Assembly: GCA_028869185.1 (NCBI GenBank)
Contig: JAGWTA010000002.1
Location: forward strand, 62,001 to 126,000
DNA from: Hyphomicrobiales bacterium
Lineage (GTDB): Bacteria > Pseudomonadota > Alphaproteobacteria > Rhizobiales > Beijerinckiaceae
Reading direction: 5' to 3'
Length of the DNA: 64,000 nt
Translations under genes and position numbers: made by a program
Shown here: positions 1-12,569 of the stretch, piece after piece
How the letters are laid out: every line of letters starts with the position of its first letter
Numbering within the stretch: the first letter of the stretch is position 1
The notes under the pieces: model-generated
Database searches by the model: none
What the model was told of the DNA's origin: nothing
Seen by the model: only the letters and a program-made list of their open reading frames with translations

Positions 1-465
1 TGGCGCTGCTCCCCTCATCGCACCCTCCCCATGACCCTCTGCGGCGCGGTGCAGAATCACTCTTTCAGTATAATTTTTTACACAGACAGATGCAATTGCC
101 GATGGGCTCCCACCAGATTGATTTTGTTAAAGAATTGTCAACTTTCGTCGCGGCGTTGCAGCAGGCGCCTGGCGCCGGCCAGACAAATTCCAGCAATATC
201 CGAATCTTAACCGGACATGCGCCAGACGCTGCGGCGCGGCCTGCGCGGCGGCGCAAAAGCGGGGCGCGCGGTGGATAAAAAAGTGGGCGGCGGCCAGATA
301 CAAGATTGTCGCCAGAGATCACATTCGCCGCGCGAGAAAACGTCGCACAGCGCCCGCCAGCTCAGGCCTCGCCATCGCTTCGAAAGTCCGCCCCAGCGGA
401 GCGACGATGCGGGCCGGCTCACCCCGCCCTGGACCCCGGGGCGGCGCGGTTGCCGGTTTGAAACG
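1..465. other. Stretch without an assigned gene
   Basis: No convincing gene is seen beyond the 3' end of uvrB. Short open frames exist on both strands but have no recognisable family and no good ribosome-binding site. A TATAAT hexamer lies at 69-74 but lacks a matching -35 element. The segment 1-60 could belong to a gene outside the window. Confidence 0.5.
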
Positions 466-2922
<2,457 letters not shown>

Positions 2923-3044
2923 GACGGCAATATGGGACGAGTCCGCCCACAGGAAAAGAGCGCGCAATGATCCGAAAATCGAGCGGTCGCGTTCATTTTC
3001 TGGCCAGAATCGGCGTGGTGTAATGCATGCGCAAGGGAACTCGC

Positions 3045-4499
3045 ATGGCCGCCATTCCGAAATCCGGGTTTATCGCTCTCAACCGTTTCGGCTTTGGCGC
3101 GCGCGGCGATGGCGACCTTGCCGCCGCAGCGTCCGATCCGCGCGCCTTTTTGCTGAGCGAGCTGGCCGAACCGGGCGCAGCGCTGCTGGACGGACCCGGC
3201 CTGCAGAAAAGCCAGCCGGCGCTGAAAGCCTTTTTTGAGGAGCAGGACCAGCGTCGCCTTGCGCGCCAGGCCATGAACGAGGCCGCGAAGGCGCAACAGG
3301 CGCCGCAAACGCCGCCGCCGGCGATGGCGCCGGACATGACCATGCAATTGCCCGCCGGCGCGCCCAAGCCGCCGCCCGCCCCGCCCTCGCTGGAGCAGGC
3401 CGCCTACCGCGCCGAGACGATGGCGCGCGTGCAGCGCGCCCTGTCCGCGCGCGCCGGTTTCGTCGAGCGTCTGGTCTGTTTCTGGTCGAACCATTTCTGC
3501 GTTTCGGTCTCCAAGGGCGGGCCGGTGCGCATGCTCGCCGGCGCTTACGAGCGCGAGGCGATCCGCCCGCATGTGCTGGGCCGTTTCGCCGATATGCTCA
3601 AAGCGGTCGAACAGCATCAGGCGATGATTTTTTATCTCGACAATCAGCAGTCGATCGGTCCGAATTCCCGCGCGGGGCAGAACCGCAACAAAGGTCTCAA
3701 CGAGAATCTCGCGCGCGAAATTCTCGAATTGCACACGCTGGGCGTCGATGGCGGATACACGCAAGCCGATGTCGGCGCGCTGGCGCGCATCATCACCGGC
3801 TGGACCTTCGTCGGTCGAGAAGGCAAGGCGGGCGAACCCGGCGCGCCTGTCTTTCTTCCCAATTTTCACGAACCGGGCGCGCAAACGCTGCTGGCGAAAA
3901 CCTATGCGCAGGACGGGCGCGCGCAGGGACTTGCAGCCCTCGACGACCTTGCGCGCAACCCGGCGACCGCCCGCCACATCGCAGCGAAATTTGCGCGCGC
4001 TTTCGTCGCGGACGACCCGCCGCCGCCGCTGGTCGCCCGTCTGGCGAAAAACTTCACGGACACTGGCGGCGATCTGCGCGCCCTCGCCGCAACGCTCGTC
4101 AACGCCGACGAGGCCTGGAGCGCGCCAATCGGCAAGCTGCGCTCGCCTTATGAGTTTCTCGTGTCGGCGGCGCGCGCAACCGGCTTCATTCCCGCGCAGC
4201 CGCAACAGATCATCGGCCTTCTTAACAATCTGGGTCAGCCTTTATGGGCGCCGCCCGGCCCCAATGGCTACTCCGACGCGAGCGCCGCGTGGGCGACGCC
4301 CGAAGGCATGAAGGCGCGGCTGGACATCGCCGCACGCATCGCCCAGCGCGGCGGCGATGCGCCTGATCCTCTCGCCTTGCTCGACCAGATTGCCGGCGCC
4401 GCAGCCGCGCCCGAAACGCGGCAGGCGATTGCGCGCGCCGAATCCAGACAGCAGGGCCTCACCTTGCTGCTGATGTCTCCCGAAATGCAGCGCCGGTAG
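3045..4499 (+). CDS. DUF1800 family protein
   Basis: A member of the DUF1800 family, whose biochemical role is unknown. Family landmarks include FWSNHFCVS, the segment [33 protein letters not shown], and [17 protein letters not shown] near the end. The start at 3045 (MAAIPKSGF) is preceded by AAGGGA at good spacing; the ATG 18 bases upstream has no such site. No clear signal peptide is seen. The gene ends 10 bases before a DUF1501 gene, the usual partner of this family, so the two are almost certainly one operon and probably act in one extracytoplasmic process. The family call is solid; the function is unknown. Confidence 0.93.
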   Translation: MAAIPKSGFIALNRFGFGARGDGDLAAAASDPRAFLLSELAEPGAALLDGPGLQKSQPALKAFFEEQDQRRLARQAMNEAAKAQQAPQTPPPAMAPDMTMQLPAGAPKPPPAPPSLEQAAYRAETMARVQRALSARAGFVERLVCFWSNHFCVSVSKGGPVRMLAGAYEREAIRPHVLGRFADMLKAVEQHQAMIFYLDNQQSIGPNSRAGQNRNKGLNENLAREILELHTLGVDGGYTQADVGALARIITGWTFVGREGKAGEPGAPVFLPNFHEPGAQTLLAKTYAQDGRAQGLAALDDLARNPATARHIAAKFARAFVADDPPPPLVARLAKNFTDTGGDLRALAATLVNADEAWSAPIGKLRSPYEFLVSAARATGFIPAQPQQIIGLLNNLGQPLWAPPGPNGYSDASAAWATPEGMKARLDIAARIAQRGGDAPDPLALLDQIAGAAAAPETRQAIARAESRQQGLTLLLMSPEMQRR

Positions 4500-4509
4500 G
4501 AGAACCGCA

Positions 4510-5727
4510 ATGTCGCATCAGCCTTCGCGCCGCGCAGCAATCGTGACCGGCGGCGCCCTGTTCGCCTCCGCGCATCTGCCGCGCATCGCCAGCGCCGCAG
4601 GCGCGCGCGACCCGCGCCTTGTCGTCATCGTGCTGCGCGGCGCGCTCGACGGCCTGTCGACGGTCGCGCCGATCGGCGATCCAGACTACGCGCCCCTGCA
4701 TGGCGCGCTCGCCCTTGGCGCACAAGGCGCCAATGCAGCGCTGCCGCTCGACGGATTTTTCGCGCTCAATCCGGCCATGACGCAATTTCATCGCCTTTAT
4801 CGCGCACGGCAGGCTCTGATCTTTCACGCCATCGCGACCAATTATCGCGAACGCTCGCATTTCGACGGGCAGGACGTTCTCGAAAGCGGCCAGAGCGCGC
4901 CCGGCCATACGACGAGCGGCTGGCTCAATCGCACGCTCGCCGCCTTGCCTTCCGGCGCAAGGATCGGCCCGCGCGGCGCGCTCGGCGTTGGGGTGACGAC
5001 GCCGCTCATCCTGCGGGGCCCCGCGCCGACGCTCGGCTGGGCGCCGCCCTTCATACCCTCCGCCGGACCCGACACCGCAACGCGCCTCATCGATCTTTAC
5101 ACGCATCGCGATCCGCAACTGGCGGAGGCGCTGCGGCGCGGGCTCGAAACGGACCGGATGGCCAAGGCCGCCGCTGGCGATATGGGCAGGCCGGCCGACT
5201 ATAACGGCGTCAACGGCATGCGTATGGCCGCGCGTGGCGCAGCGCAGATCATCGCGGCCGATGACGGTCCGCGTGTGGCCGCGCTCGCCTTCGACGGCTG
5301 GGATACGCACGCCAATGAAGGCGGCGCGACCGGCCGTCTTGCGCAATTGCTTGGCGGACTCGACGCGGCCTTCGGCGAATTCGAACAGGCGCTGGGCCCG
5401 AAATGGCGCGACGCAATCGTGGTCGCGGTGACCGAATTTGGCCGCACCGCACGAATCAACGGCACGACCGGCACGGACCATGGCACGGCGACCGTGGCGC
5501 TCGCGGCGGGCGGCGCGCTCGCGGGCGGGCGCGTGATCGCCAACTGGCCGGGACTTGCAGCGGGCAAACTCTATCAGGATCGCGATCTCGCCCCCACGAC
5601 CGACCTGCGCGCCGCGCTGAAAGGCCTCATCGCCGATCATCTCGGCGTCACGGCGTCGGCGCTCGCGGCGAGCGTCTTTCCCGACACAGCCGCGCTCGCG
5701 CCCATGCGCGGGCTGCTCGCGGCATGA
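4510..5727 (+). CDS. DUF1501 family protein, Tat-type signal
   Basis: A DUF1501 protein of about 405 residues, a family distantly related to sulfatase/alkaline-phosphatase-like folds. The N-terminus has a twin-arginine start (SRRAAIVTGGALFASAHLP) ending near an Ala-X-Ala site, so Tat export is likely. Internal landmarks are VVIVLRGALDGLSTV, the HFDGQDVLESG segment, FDGWDTHANEGG and VAVTEFGRTARINGTTGTDH, with Asp/His residues that could bind metal. AGGAGA lies just before the ATG. It is the second gene of the DUF1800-DUF1501 operon and is followed directly by a strong hairpin terminator. Its substrate is not known. Confidence 0.93.
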   Translation: MSHQPSRRAAIVTGGALFASAHLPRIASAAGARDPRLVVIVLRGALDGLSTVAPIGDPDYAPLHGALALGAQGANAALPLDGFFALNPAMTQFHRLYRARQALIFHAIATNYRERSHFDGQDVLESGQSAPGHTTSGWLNRTLAALPSGARIGPRGALGVGVTTPLILRGPAPTLGWAPPFIPSAGPDTATRLIDLYTHRDPQLAEALRRGLETDRMAKAAAGDMGRPADYNGVNGMRMAARGAAQIIAADDGPRVAALAFDGWDTHANEGGATGRLAQLLGGLDAAFGEFEQALGPKWRDAIVVAVTEFGRTARINGTTGTDHGTATVALAAGGALAGGRVIANWPGLAAGKLYQDRDLAPTTDLRAALKGLIADHLGVTASALAASVFPDTAALAPMRGLLAA

Positions 5728-5760
5728 AAAAACCCGGCGCTGGGCGGCGCCGGGTTTTTC
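5727..5760. terminator. Bidirectional hairpin terminator
   Basis: AAAAACCCGGCGC pairs with GCGCCGGGTTTTT around a short loop, giving A and T tracts on both sides. It lies between the convergent DUF1501 gene and the DUF2852 gene, so it can end transcription from either strand. Confidence 0.9.
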
Positions 5761-5778
5761 GCAATGGCGCCGTTGGGC

Positions 5779-6267
5779 TTACTTGCCCTTGCGGTCCTGC
5801 ATGAATTTTTCGAACTCTTCCTGATCGCGCGCGCGGCGCAGCTTTTCGGCGTAATCGTTGAACTCGCGCTCGGCTTCGGCGAGCTTGCGGTGCTCTTCCT
5901 CGAGCCGCGCGAGCTCCTGCGCCCGCCACGCGTCAAAGGCGGCGTTGCCGGTCGCAGAACGCATCTGGAAGCCCGCGAAAGGCGACGCAAAGCCGCCCTT
6001 CCAGTTCGAAGGCGTCCATTCCCGCGCAGTCTGGTCGAACTTGTTCTGGAACGTATCGGCTTTCTCCTGCGCGAAGGCGAAGAGATGCCCCTGGTGGCCG
6101 GCGCGCCGCTGCCACAATTTGGCGCCGATCACCGCAAGACCCAAAGGCCAATACACAATGAAACCGGCGACCATGGCGGCGACTTCGAGCGGCTTCCAGT
6201 TGGCCGCGTCGCCAGCCCCGACCACGCCGCCCTGCGGCTGGCCGACCTGTTGTTTGAAAAAGCTCAT
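5779..6267 (-). CDS. DUF2852 family protein
   Basis: A protein of about 162 residues of the alphaproteobacterial DUF2852 family. One hydrophobic segment (VAAMVAGFIVYWPLGLAVIGA) lies near residues 28-48. A charged helical C-terminus (EEEHRKLAEAEREFNDYAEKL) is likely to form a coiled coil. The start at 6267 (MSFFKQQ) is set by GAGGAG seven bases upstream. A single-pass inner-membrane protein with a cytoplasmic helical tail is inferred; the function is unknown. Confidence 0.85.
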   Translation of the reverse strand: MSFFKQQVGQPQGGVVGAGDAANWKPLEVAAMVAGFIVYWPLGLAVIGAKLWQRRAGHQGHLFAFAQEKADTFQNKFDQTAREWTPSNWKGGFASPFAGFQMRSATGNAAFDAWRAQELARLEEEHRKLAEAEREFNDYAEKLRRARDQEEFEKFMQDRKGK

Positions 6268-6354
6268 GTCTCGCTCCTCGCGCGCCGCCTGTCGCAGTGG
6301 CGCGCCGTTGAGGTAGGAACGCCGGCCGCCCCCGTCCATAGGGCGGGCGGAAAT

Positions 6355-8436
6355 TTAATGTCCGTTGGCTTGCCCTGCGCCATTGCGATGGGCGCCATGG
6401 GCGGCCACCACCGCATCGGCGGCCTTGCCGGACAATTCCGCCAGATGGTCGAAAGCGGCCGTATAGGAGCCGACGCCGGCCGTCGCCGAACGCAATTCGA
6501 CGATTAGCCCCTCCATCTCCGATTCCGGGATCAGCGCATCGAGCGTTTCCCATCCCTCCCAGCCGGCGCGGCCGTCGAAACCCAGAATCTGCCCGCGCCG
6601 CGCCGTGGCGAGGCCGGTCGCGCGCGACATCGCTTCGCTCGGGACATGGATTTTCACCGCCAGCACCGGCTCCAGCAACACCGGCCCGGCCTTTTCCAGC
6701 GCCTCGCTCATGCCGATGCGCGCCGCGGTGCGGAACGCCATGTCAGAAGAATCGACCGTATGGTAGGAGCCATCCGTCAGCGTTGCGGCGACGTCGACCA
6801 CCGGAAAACCGAGCGGCCCCTTGGCGCAGGCGTCGCGGCAACCCGCCTCCACAGACGAAAAATATTGTTTCGGCACTGAACCGCCGTGCACGCTTTCGCC
6901 GAACTGGTAGCCGGCTCCGCGATCGAGCGGGCGCACCTCCAGCGCGACATCGCCAAATTGCCCGTGGCCGCCCGATTGCTTCTTGTGCCGGCCGCGCACG
7001 CTGACGCCGTGGCGGATCGACTCGCGCCAGGCGACGAGCGGCTTGACCGTTTCGACCGCTACGCCGAAACGCGCCGCCAGCCGCTCCAGTGCAACGCGCA
7101 GATGCATCTCGCCCTGCCCGGCAAGCTTCATCTCGCCCGAAGCCTGATCCTGCGTGAAGGCGAGCGAGGGATCTTCCTCAATCAGCTTGTGCAGAGCAGC
7201 GGCGAGCTTCACCTCGTCCTTGCGATCCTTGACGTGAAGCGCAAGCGCATGCACCGGCTCGGCGCCCTTGGCTTCGGCGACCGCGCGCTTGGGACGTCCG
7301 CCTTTGCTCTCGCCAAACGTCTCGCCGGTGGCGATATGGTCGAGCCGGCCAAAAGCGACCGTCTCGCCAGCTTCCGCCCTGGGTTGCTTGACGGAGCTGG
7401 CGCCGACGAGTTGCGCGATCGAACCAATGCGATCCTCGCCGCCATGCGCGCCGATCACCGTTGCATTGTCCGAGAACGAGCCGCGCAGCACGCGCGCCAG
7501 CGTGATCTTGCCGCCGTGGGCGGTGTGCATCGTGCGCAGCGCATGCGCGAGCGCCGGTCCCGTTTCCTCGACGCCAAGCCGCTTGCGCGTTTCCACGATG
7601 CCGGGCCCTTCATGGCGCAGCGCTTTCAGCAAGCGCGTGACGCCGTTGCCGCGCTCAGCCGAACCGATCATCAAGGGCACGACAAGTCCGTCGCGCAATT
7701 CGCGCGTGAGATCGTCGAACACCTGATCGCGCGGCGGCTCGATGTCGGAAATCAATTCCTCCATCAGCGAATCGTCGTAATCGGCGAGCCGTTCGAGCAT
7801 CGAATAACGCGCCTCTTTCTCGCGCGGCAATTCGCCGGCCGGCACATCGACGATCGCCGAAGGGGCGTGTTCGCGATAGACGAAGGCGCGCTCCAGCGCC
7901 AGATCGATGAAACCGGTGGCGATATCGTTCTGCCAGATCGGAATCTGGCGCAGCAGAAGCGGCGTGCGCGAAGCAGGCTGCAACAGCGCAAGCGTTTCGC
8001 GCACGCGCGCGGTCGCCTGGTCGATCTTGTTGAGAAAGAGCATGCGCGGCAGGCCGATGTCTTCCAGTTCGCGCAGGATCAGTTGCAGCGCCGGTATCTT
8101 GCGCTGGTCGGCTTCGCAAACCACGATCGCAGCGTCGCAAGCCGCGATCGTCGCGCGCATGTCCTGCAGAAATTCAACCGAGCCGGGACAATCGACGAAA
8201 ACATAACGGTCGCCGAGATAATCGGTCGCCGCGACATTCATTTCGACGCTCATCGCGTGCGATCGCGCCTCCGGGCTTGCGTCGCCGATGCTGGAGCCCT
8301 CGCGCACCGAACCCTGGCGCGCAATCGCCCCTGTTCGCACGAGAATGCTTTCGAGCAGCGTCGTCTTTCCGGATTGAAAAGGACCGACAAGCGCAATGAG
8401 ACGTGGGCCTTTGACTCTCGCGATTCGGTCCGGCAT
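6355..8436 (-). CDS. Elongation factor G-like translational GTPase (EF-G2 type)
   Basis: A translational GTPase of about 693 residues with the EF-G domain order (G domain, domain II, domains III-V). The G1 loop reads GPFQSGKTT instead of the classical histidine-rich form, G3 is DCPGSV instead of DTPGH, and NKID provides G4. These changes are typical of the EF-G2-like subgroup, distinct from the housekeeping fusA product. The domain IV region contains RGRHKKQSGGHGQFGDV. The ATG at 8436 has TTGGAG upstream. It stands alone, away from the str operon where canonical fusA is found. Whether it takes part in translocation, recycling or a stress role cannot be read from the sequence. It is not a TetM-type resistance protein by context. 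Confidence 0.88.
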   Translation of the reverse strand: MPDRIARVKGPRLIALVGPFQSGKTTLLESILVRTGAIARQGSVREGSSIGDASPEARSHAMSVEMNVAATDYLGDRYVFVDCPGSVEFLQDMRATIAACDAAIVVCEADQRKIPALQLILRELEDIGLPRMLFLNKIDQATARVRETLALLQPASRTPLLLRQIPIWQNDIATGFIDLALERAFVYREHAPSAIVDVPAGELPREKEARYSMLERLADYDDSLMEELISDIEPPRDQVFDDLTRELRDGLVVPLMIGSAERGNGVTRLLKALRHEGPGIVETRKRLGVEETGPALAHALRTMHTAHGGKITLARVLRGSFSDNATVIGAHGGEDRIGSIAQLVGASSVKQPRAEAGETVAFGRLDHIATGETFGESKGGRPKRAVAEAKGAEPVHALALHVKDRKDEVKLAAALHKLIEEDPSLAFTQDQASGEMKLAGQGEMHLRVALERLAARFGVAVETVKPLVAWRESIRHGVSVRGRHKKQSGGHGQFGDVALEVRPLDRGAGYQFGESVHGGSVPKQYFSSVEAGCRDACAKGPLGFPVVDVAATLTDGSYHTVDSSDMAFRTAARIGMSEALEKAGPVLLEPVLAVKIHVPSEAMSRATGLATARRGQILGFDGRAGWEGWETLDALIPESEMEGLIVELRSATAGVGSYTAAFDHLAELSGKAADAVVAAHGAHRNGAGQANGH

Positions 8437-8567
8437 CGAAATCTCCAACGCTATGCGCCTCTTGCGGGGCGCCCGCAGCAATGCTTTCACCGGAATTGCC
8501 CGAGCGCAAGCGAAGAAGGGTCCGCGCCGGCGGCGCGAACCCTCCTCCAAACGGCCAATGACGACGA

Positions 8568-9071
8568 TCAGCGATGGCGACGGCGATGCGGCCGCGCATC
8601 GGGAACATATTCCAGATCCAGGCTCGTCACCCCGGCCGCCACATTGAGACCGGTTTGCGCCTGTACGGAGAATGGCTGCAAACTGATCGTGCGGTTCGAT
8701 CCGCCGATGAGCGCGTTCGCGCCAACGCCGACGCCCGGCGTCGCCGATGCGCCGACGCCGCCATATTCGCCCGCCAGCGCGCCGCGGCCGGGCGATCCTG
8801 TCGAGGCGAAAACCGCCCAGTCCAGCGCGCCCGGCGCTGTCGCGCCGAGATCAAGCCCGAATTTGCGGATCGTGCCGACATAGTGCTCCGGCCGCGCGTG
8901 GCGCCCGTGATAGAAGTAGCAATCGAGCGCCTTGGCCGACGTGATGATGAAGCCGGGCCCGCCCGACACATCGCATTCCAGCGAGCCGATCCGCGCGCCT
9001 TGTGCGAACGAGGGAGCCGCCATCAGGCAGCAGGCGAGCGCGCCGCCCAGAGCAAGAGAAGATTTTTTCAT
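8568..9071 (-). CDS. DUF992 family secreted protein
   Basis: A protein of 167 residues with a classical signal peptide (MKKSSLALGGALACCLMAAP, cleavage after SFA). The mature part has the DUF992 landmarks ARIGSLECDVSGGPGFI, the cysteine-containing ALDCYFY segment, GLDLGATAPGALDWAVFA and NALIGGSNRTISLQP. DUF992 proteins are small periplasmic proteins of Rhizobiales with no assigned role. The start is fixed by GGAGGC immediately upstream of 9071. The C-terminus is basic (PHRRRHR). Confidence 0.9.
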   Translation of the reverse strand: MKKSSLALGGALACCLMAAPSFAQGARIGSLECDVSGGPGFIITSAKALDCYFYHGRHARPEHYVGTIRKFGLDLGATAPGALDWAVFASTGSPGRGALAGEYGGVGASATPGVGVGANALIGGSNRTISLQPFSVQAQTGLNVAAGVTSLDLEYVPDARPHRRRHR

Positions 9072-9166
9072 CGAAGCCTCCGTTTGCCCCTGGGAGGAAA
9101 CGCACGGCGCGCTGTTTTGTTTCGCCTGATGAAGGGCGGGACGCGCTGATTGCAGAACCATGGCCA

Positions 9167-9196
9167 CAAAAAATCCTTCTCCCTTGCGGGAGAAGG
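9167..9196 (-). terminator. Intrinsic terminator downstream of the aminotransferase gene
   Basis: CCTTCTCCC and GGGAGAAGG form a perfect 9-bp stem with a 4-base loop (9175-9196). Read on the minus strand it is followed by a run of six T, placing it about 50 bases beyond the aminotransferase stop codon. Confidence 0.9.
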
Positions 9197-9245
9197 ACAT
9201 GTTTGCGCAGCGCTCCGCACAAGCGAAGCATTCAACAAGAAGCAA

Positions 9246-10658
<1,413 letters not shown>

Positions 10659-10706
10659 TCACAACGGGCGCCTGGGGGTTCAAGGCGCCGTACAAGGGAG
10701 GCGGCC

Positions 10707-10973
10707 ATGGCTCTGATCGATCATTTCGACAACGTTCCCGAAGCAGGCTTTTCCCTGCGCGTGAACCCGGCGGAAGCCCGCCGGCAATTCAACATTTCGC
10801 TCGTGCTGATCGCATCGCTCGCTGTCGCGGCTTTCGCCATCGGCTTCCTGCTGCGTTTCGACGCGCCGCCCACCAAGCGTTTCGCCGACGACGACATGCG
10901 GCTGCACCAGGCGGCCGAACAGATTTCCCAAGGCCGGCAGGCGGATTTGCGCCTGGCGGATCCTGCTCGCTGA
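10707..10973 (+). CDS. Small single-pass membrane protein, unknown
   Basis: A protein of 88 residues with one strong transmembrane helix (ISLVLIASLAVAAFAIGFLL) after a polar N-terminus of about 30 residues and a short charged tail. AAGGGAGG is well placed before the ATG, and a perfect terminator follows, so it is a real monocistronic gene. I recognise no family. Confidence 0.75.
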   Translation: MALIDHFDNVPEAGFSLRVNPAEARRQFNISLVLIASLAVAAFAIGFLLRFDAPPTKRFADDDMRLHQAAEQISQGRQADLRLADPAR

Positions 10974-11009
10974 TTTTCGTCTCGCCCTGCTCGCACCGGT
11001 ACGAGACAG

Positions 11010-11038
11010 GCCGCCGGCTCAGGCCGGCGGCTTTTTTT
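11010..11038 (+). terminator. Intrinsic terminator
   Basis: GCCGCCGGC and GCCGGCGGC form a 9-bp stem around TCAG (11010-11031), followed by seven T. It ends the small membrane protein gene. Confidence 0.92.
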
Positions 11039-11041
11039 CGC

Positions 11042-11075
11042 GGCGTTAACTAAAATTTTTCCGCAGGCGTTAACT
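11042..11075. repeat. Direct repeat GGCGTTAACT upstream of the extensin-like gene
   Basis: The 10-mer GGCGTTAACT occurs at 11042-11051 and again at 11066-11075, 24 bases apart, ending 22 bases before the ATG of the next gene. Its position suggests a regulator site, but no regulator is identified. Confidence 0.5.
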
Positions 11076-11097
11076 TTTCGGTCGCCTTGCTTTGCGC

Positions 11098-12081
11098 ATG
11101 CGTCGCGTTCTTCTTTTCCTGTCAGTCGCCGCCGTTTCCGGCGCAATTGCCGGCTGCTCGGTCTACGAGAAGGCCAAGCGCCCCGCCTGGCGCACTGCGG
11201 AGGAGAACGCCTGCTTCGCGGAAAAGCGCGTCCAGCTCTCCAGTTACATTCAGCCCTATCGCGAAATCTCAGGACCCGGGATTTGCGGCCTGACGCGACC
11301 TTTGAAAACCATGGCGCTGCAGGGCGGCGCGGTGCGCTTCAACACCACGCAGACGCTCGACTGTTCCATGGTCGCCAATCTCGAAAGCTGGGTCGCCGAT
11401 GTGGTTCAACCGGCCGCAACGGCCCGCTTCGGCGCGCCGGTGGTCCAGATCAATTCCATGGGCAGCTACAGCTGCCGCGGCATGAACAACCAGACCGGCG
11501 CGCGCCTGTCCGAGCATTCCTTCGGCAATGCGCTCGACATCGGCGGCTTCCGGCTCGCGGACGGGCGCGACATCGTTATCCGGCGCGACTGGACGCGCGG
11601 CGACGAGCAGACGCAGGCCTTCCTGCGCGAAGTGCAGGGCGGCGCCTGCGACCGGTTCACGACCGTGCTCGCGCCCGGCTCGAACGCGTTCCACTACGAT
11701 CACATTCACGTCGATCTCGCCATGCACGGCAACACGCGTCATGGCCTGCGGCGCATCTGCAAACCTCTGCCGCCTGCAACCGTCGTCGCGCCGCCCTCCG
11801 CTGCGCCGCCGAGAGACAATCTGCCCGACCCGCCGGAAGTCGAGGAGGAAACCGATATTGCGCAGGCAAAAACCTTGCCCGGACAGAACGCTTACGCATT
11901 GCACAACGCGCCCGATTTCGGCGCGCCGCCGCAGCCCTTGCGATCGCCCGCGCGGATCGAGAGCGCTGCGCGCGTCGGCGGCCCGATGCCGCTGCGCACA
12001 CAAGGCGCGCTGCGCCCTGACGGCGCCTTTGTGCCGCCGGACGATATCGGGGACGAAACTTCCGCGATTTCGCCCCGTTAA
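11098..12081 (+). CDS. Extensin-like C-domain lipoprotein
   Basis: A protein of about 327 residues with a lipoprotein signal (RVLLFLSVAAVSGAIAGCS, lipidated cysteine near residue 21). It belongs to the extensin-like C-terminal domain family (PF06904 type). The motif RLSEHSFGNALDIGGF and the later HYDHIHVDLA resemble the zinc ligands of LAS/D-Ala-D-Ala carboxypeptidase folds, so a peptidoglycan or cell-surface hydrolase is possible. Eight or so cysteines in the domain may form disulfides. The C-terminal third is proline-rich and disordered. The ATG at 11098 is chosen over a TTG two codons earlier. Substrate unproven. Confidence 0.85.
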   Translation: MRRVLLFLSVAAVSGAIAGCSVYEKAKRPAWRTAEENACFAEKRVQLSSYIQPYREISGPGICGLTRPLKTMALQGGAVRFNTTQTLDCSMVANLESWVADVVQPAATARFGAPVVQINSMGSYSCRGMNNQTGARLSEHSFGNALDIGGFRLADGRDIVIRRDWTRGDEQTQAFLREVQGGACDRFTTVLAPGSNAFHYDHIHVDLAMHGNTRHGLRRICKPLPPATVVAPPSAAPPRDNLPDPPEVEEETDIAQAKTLPGQNAYALHNAPDFGAPPQPLRSPARIESAARVGGPMPLRTQGALRPDGAFVPPDDIGDETSAISPR

Positions 12082-12170
12082 CGTCACAAGAAATTTAAAC
12101 TGATCCGCCATTGCATTGAGCCGTCGACGGGCGCATTGTCGCTGCGTCGCAGCCTTCAGGGGAGGAGGCC

Positions 12171-12413
12171 ATGGCTCTTTATCGCATTTCCATGCATCGC
12201 TACGGGCGTGACGCCGGCGACATGCGCGTCAGCGATATTTGCGTCGTCGTGCGCAACGAGTCCGAACAGGCGCTGGCCAAGGTTGACGCGCTCTCGCAAA
12301 AGCACGCCAACAAGGTAGCGCTGGACCTCATGAGTCTGTTGCGGCGCGACGATCCCGAAGGCGCGTTCATCATCGACGCATTCGTCGCAAGGCGCGCTCT
12401 CGAGCGGGCATGA
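12171..12413 (+). CDS. Small conserved-looking protein, unknown
   Basis: An 80-residue soluble protein starting MALYRISMHRYGRDAGDM. GGGGAGGAGG precedes the ATG, which strongly supports translation. It has a mixed beta/alpha composition, no signal peptide and no membrane helix. I recognise no family. It stands alone between the extensin-like gene and the P450 gene. Confidence 0.65.
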   Translation: MALYRISMHRYGRDAGDMRVSDICVVVRNESEQALAKVDALSQKHANKVALDLMSLLRRDDPEGAFIIDAFVARRALERA

Positions 12414-12509
12414 ACGCCGGCCTAGATAGCTGAGGCAACGCCGCTCCCGCCTCATGTGTGACAGCGGGTAGCCCGTTCAGGGCGCGCAGGCGCGCCAGAG
12501 CTCTCTTGA

Positions 12510-12536
12510 ATGATCTGGCGTCATCGCCCAGATCAT
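12510..12536. promoter_or_regulatory. Perfect inverted repeat upstream of the P450 gene
   Basis: ATGATCTGG and CCAGATCAT form a perfect 9-bp inverted repeat separated by 9 bases, 34 bases before the proposed P450 start. It could be an operator for a dimeric regulator or a leader hairpin; there is no T tract. Confidence 0.5.
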
Positions 12537-12569
12537 GCGAGCCTCAACGGACTTCACGGCTTGCTTTTC

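Noticed and set aside
90-278. 62-residue open frame near the window start
   Set aside because: No ribosome site, no family, and C-terminal low complexity.
6355-8436. Ribosome-protection tetracycline resistance gene
   Set aside because: The GTPase loops and length fit the EF-G2-like subgroup, and there is no resistance context or mobile element.
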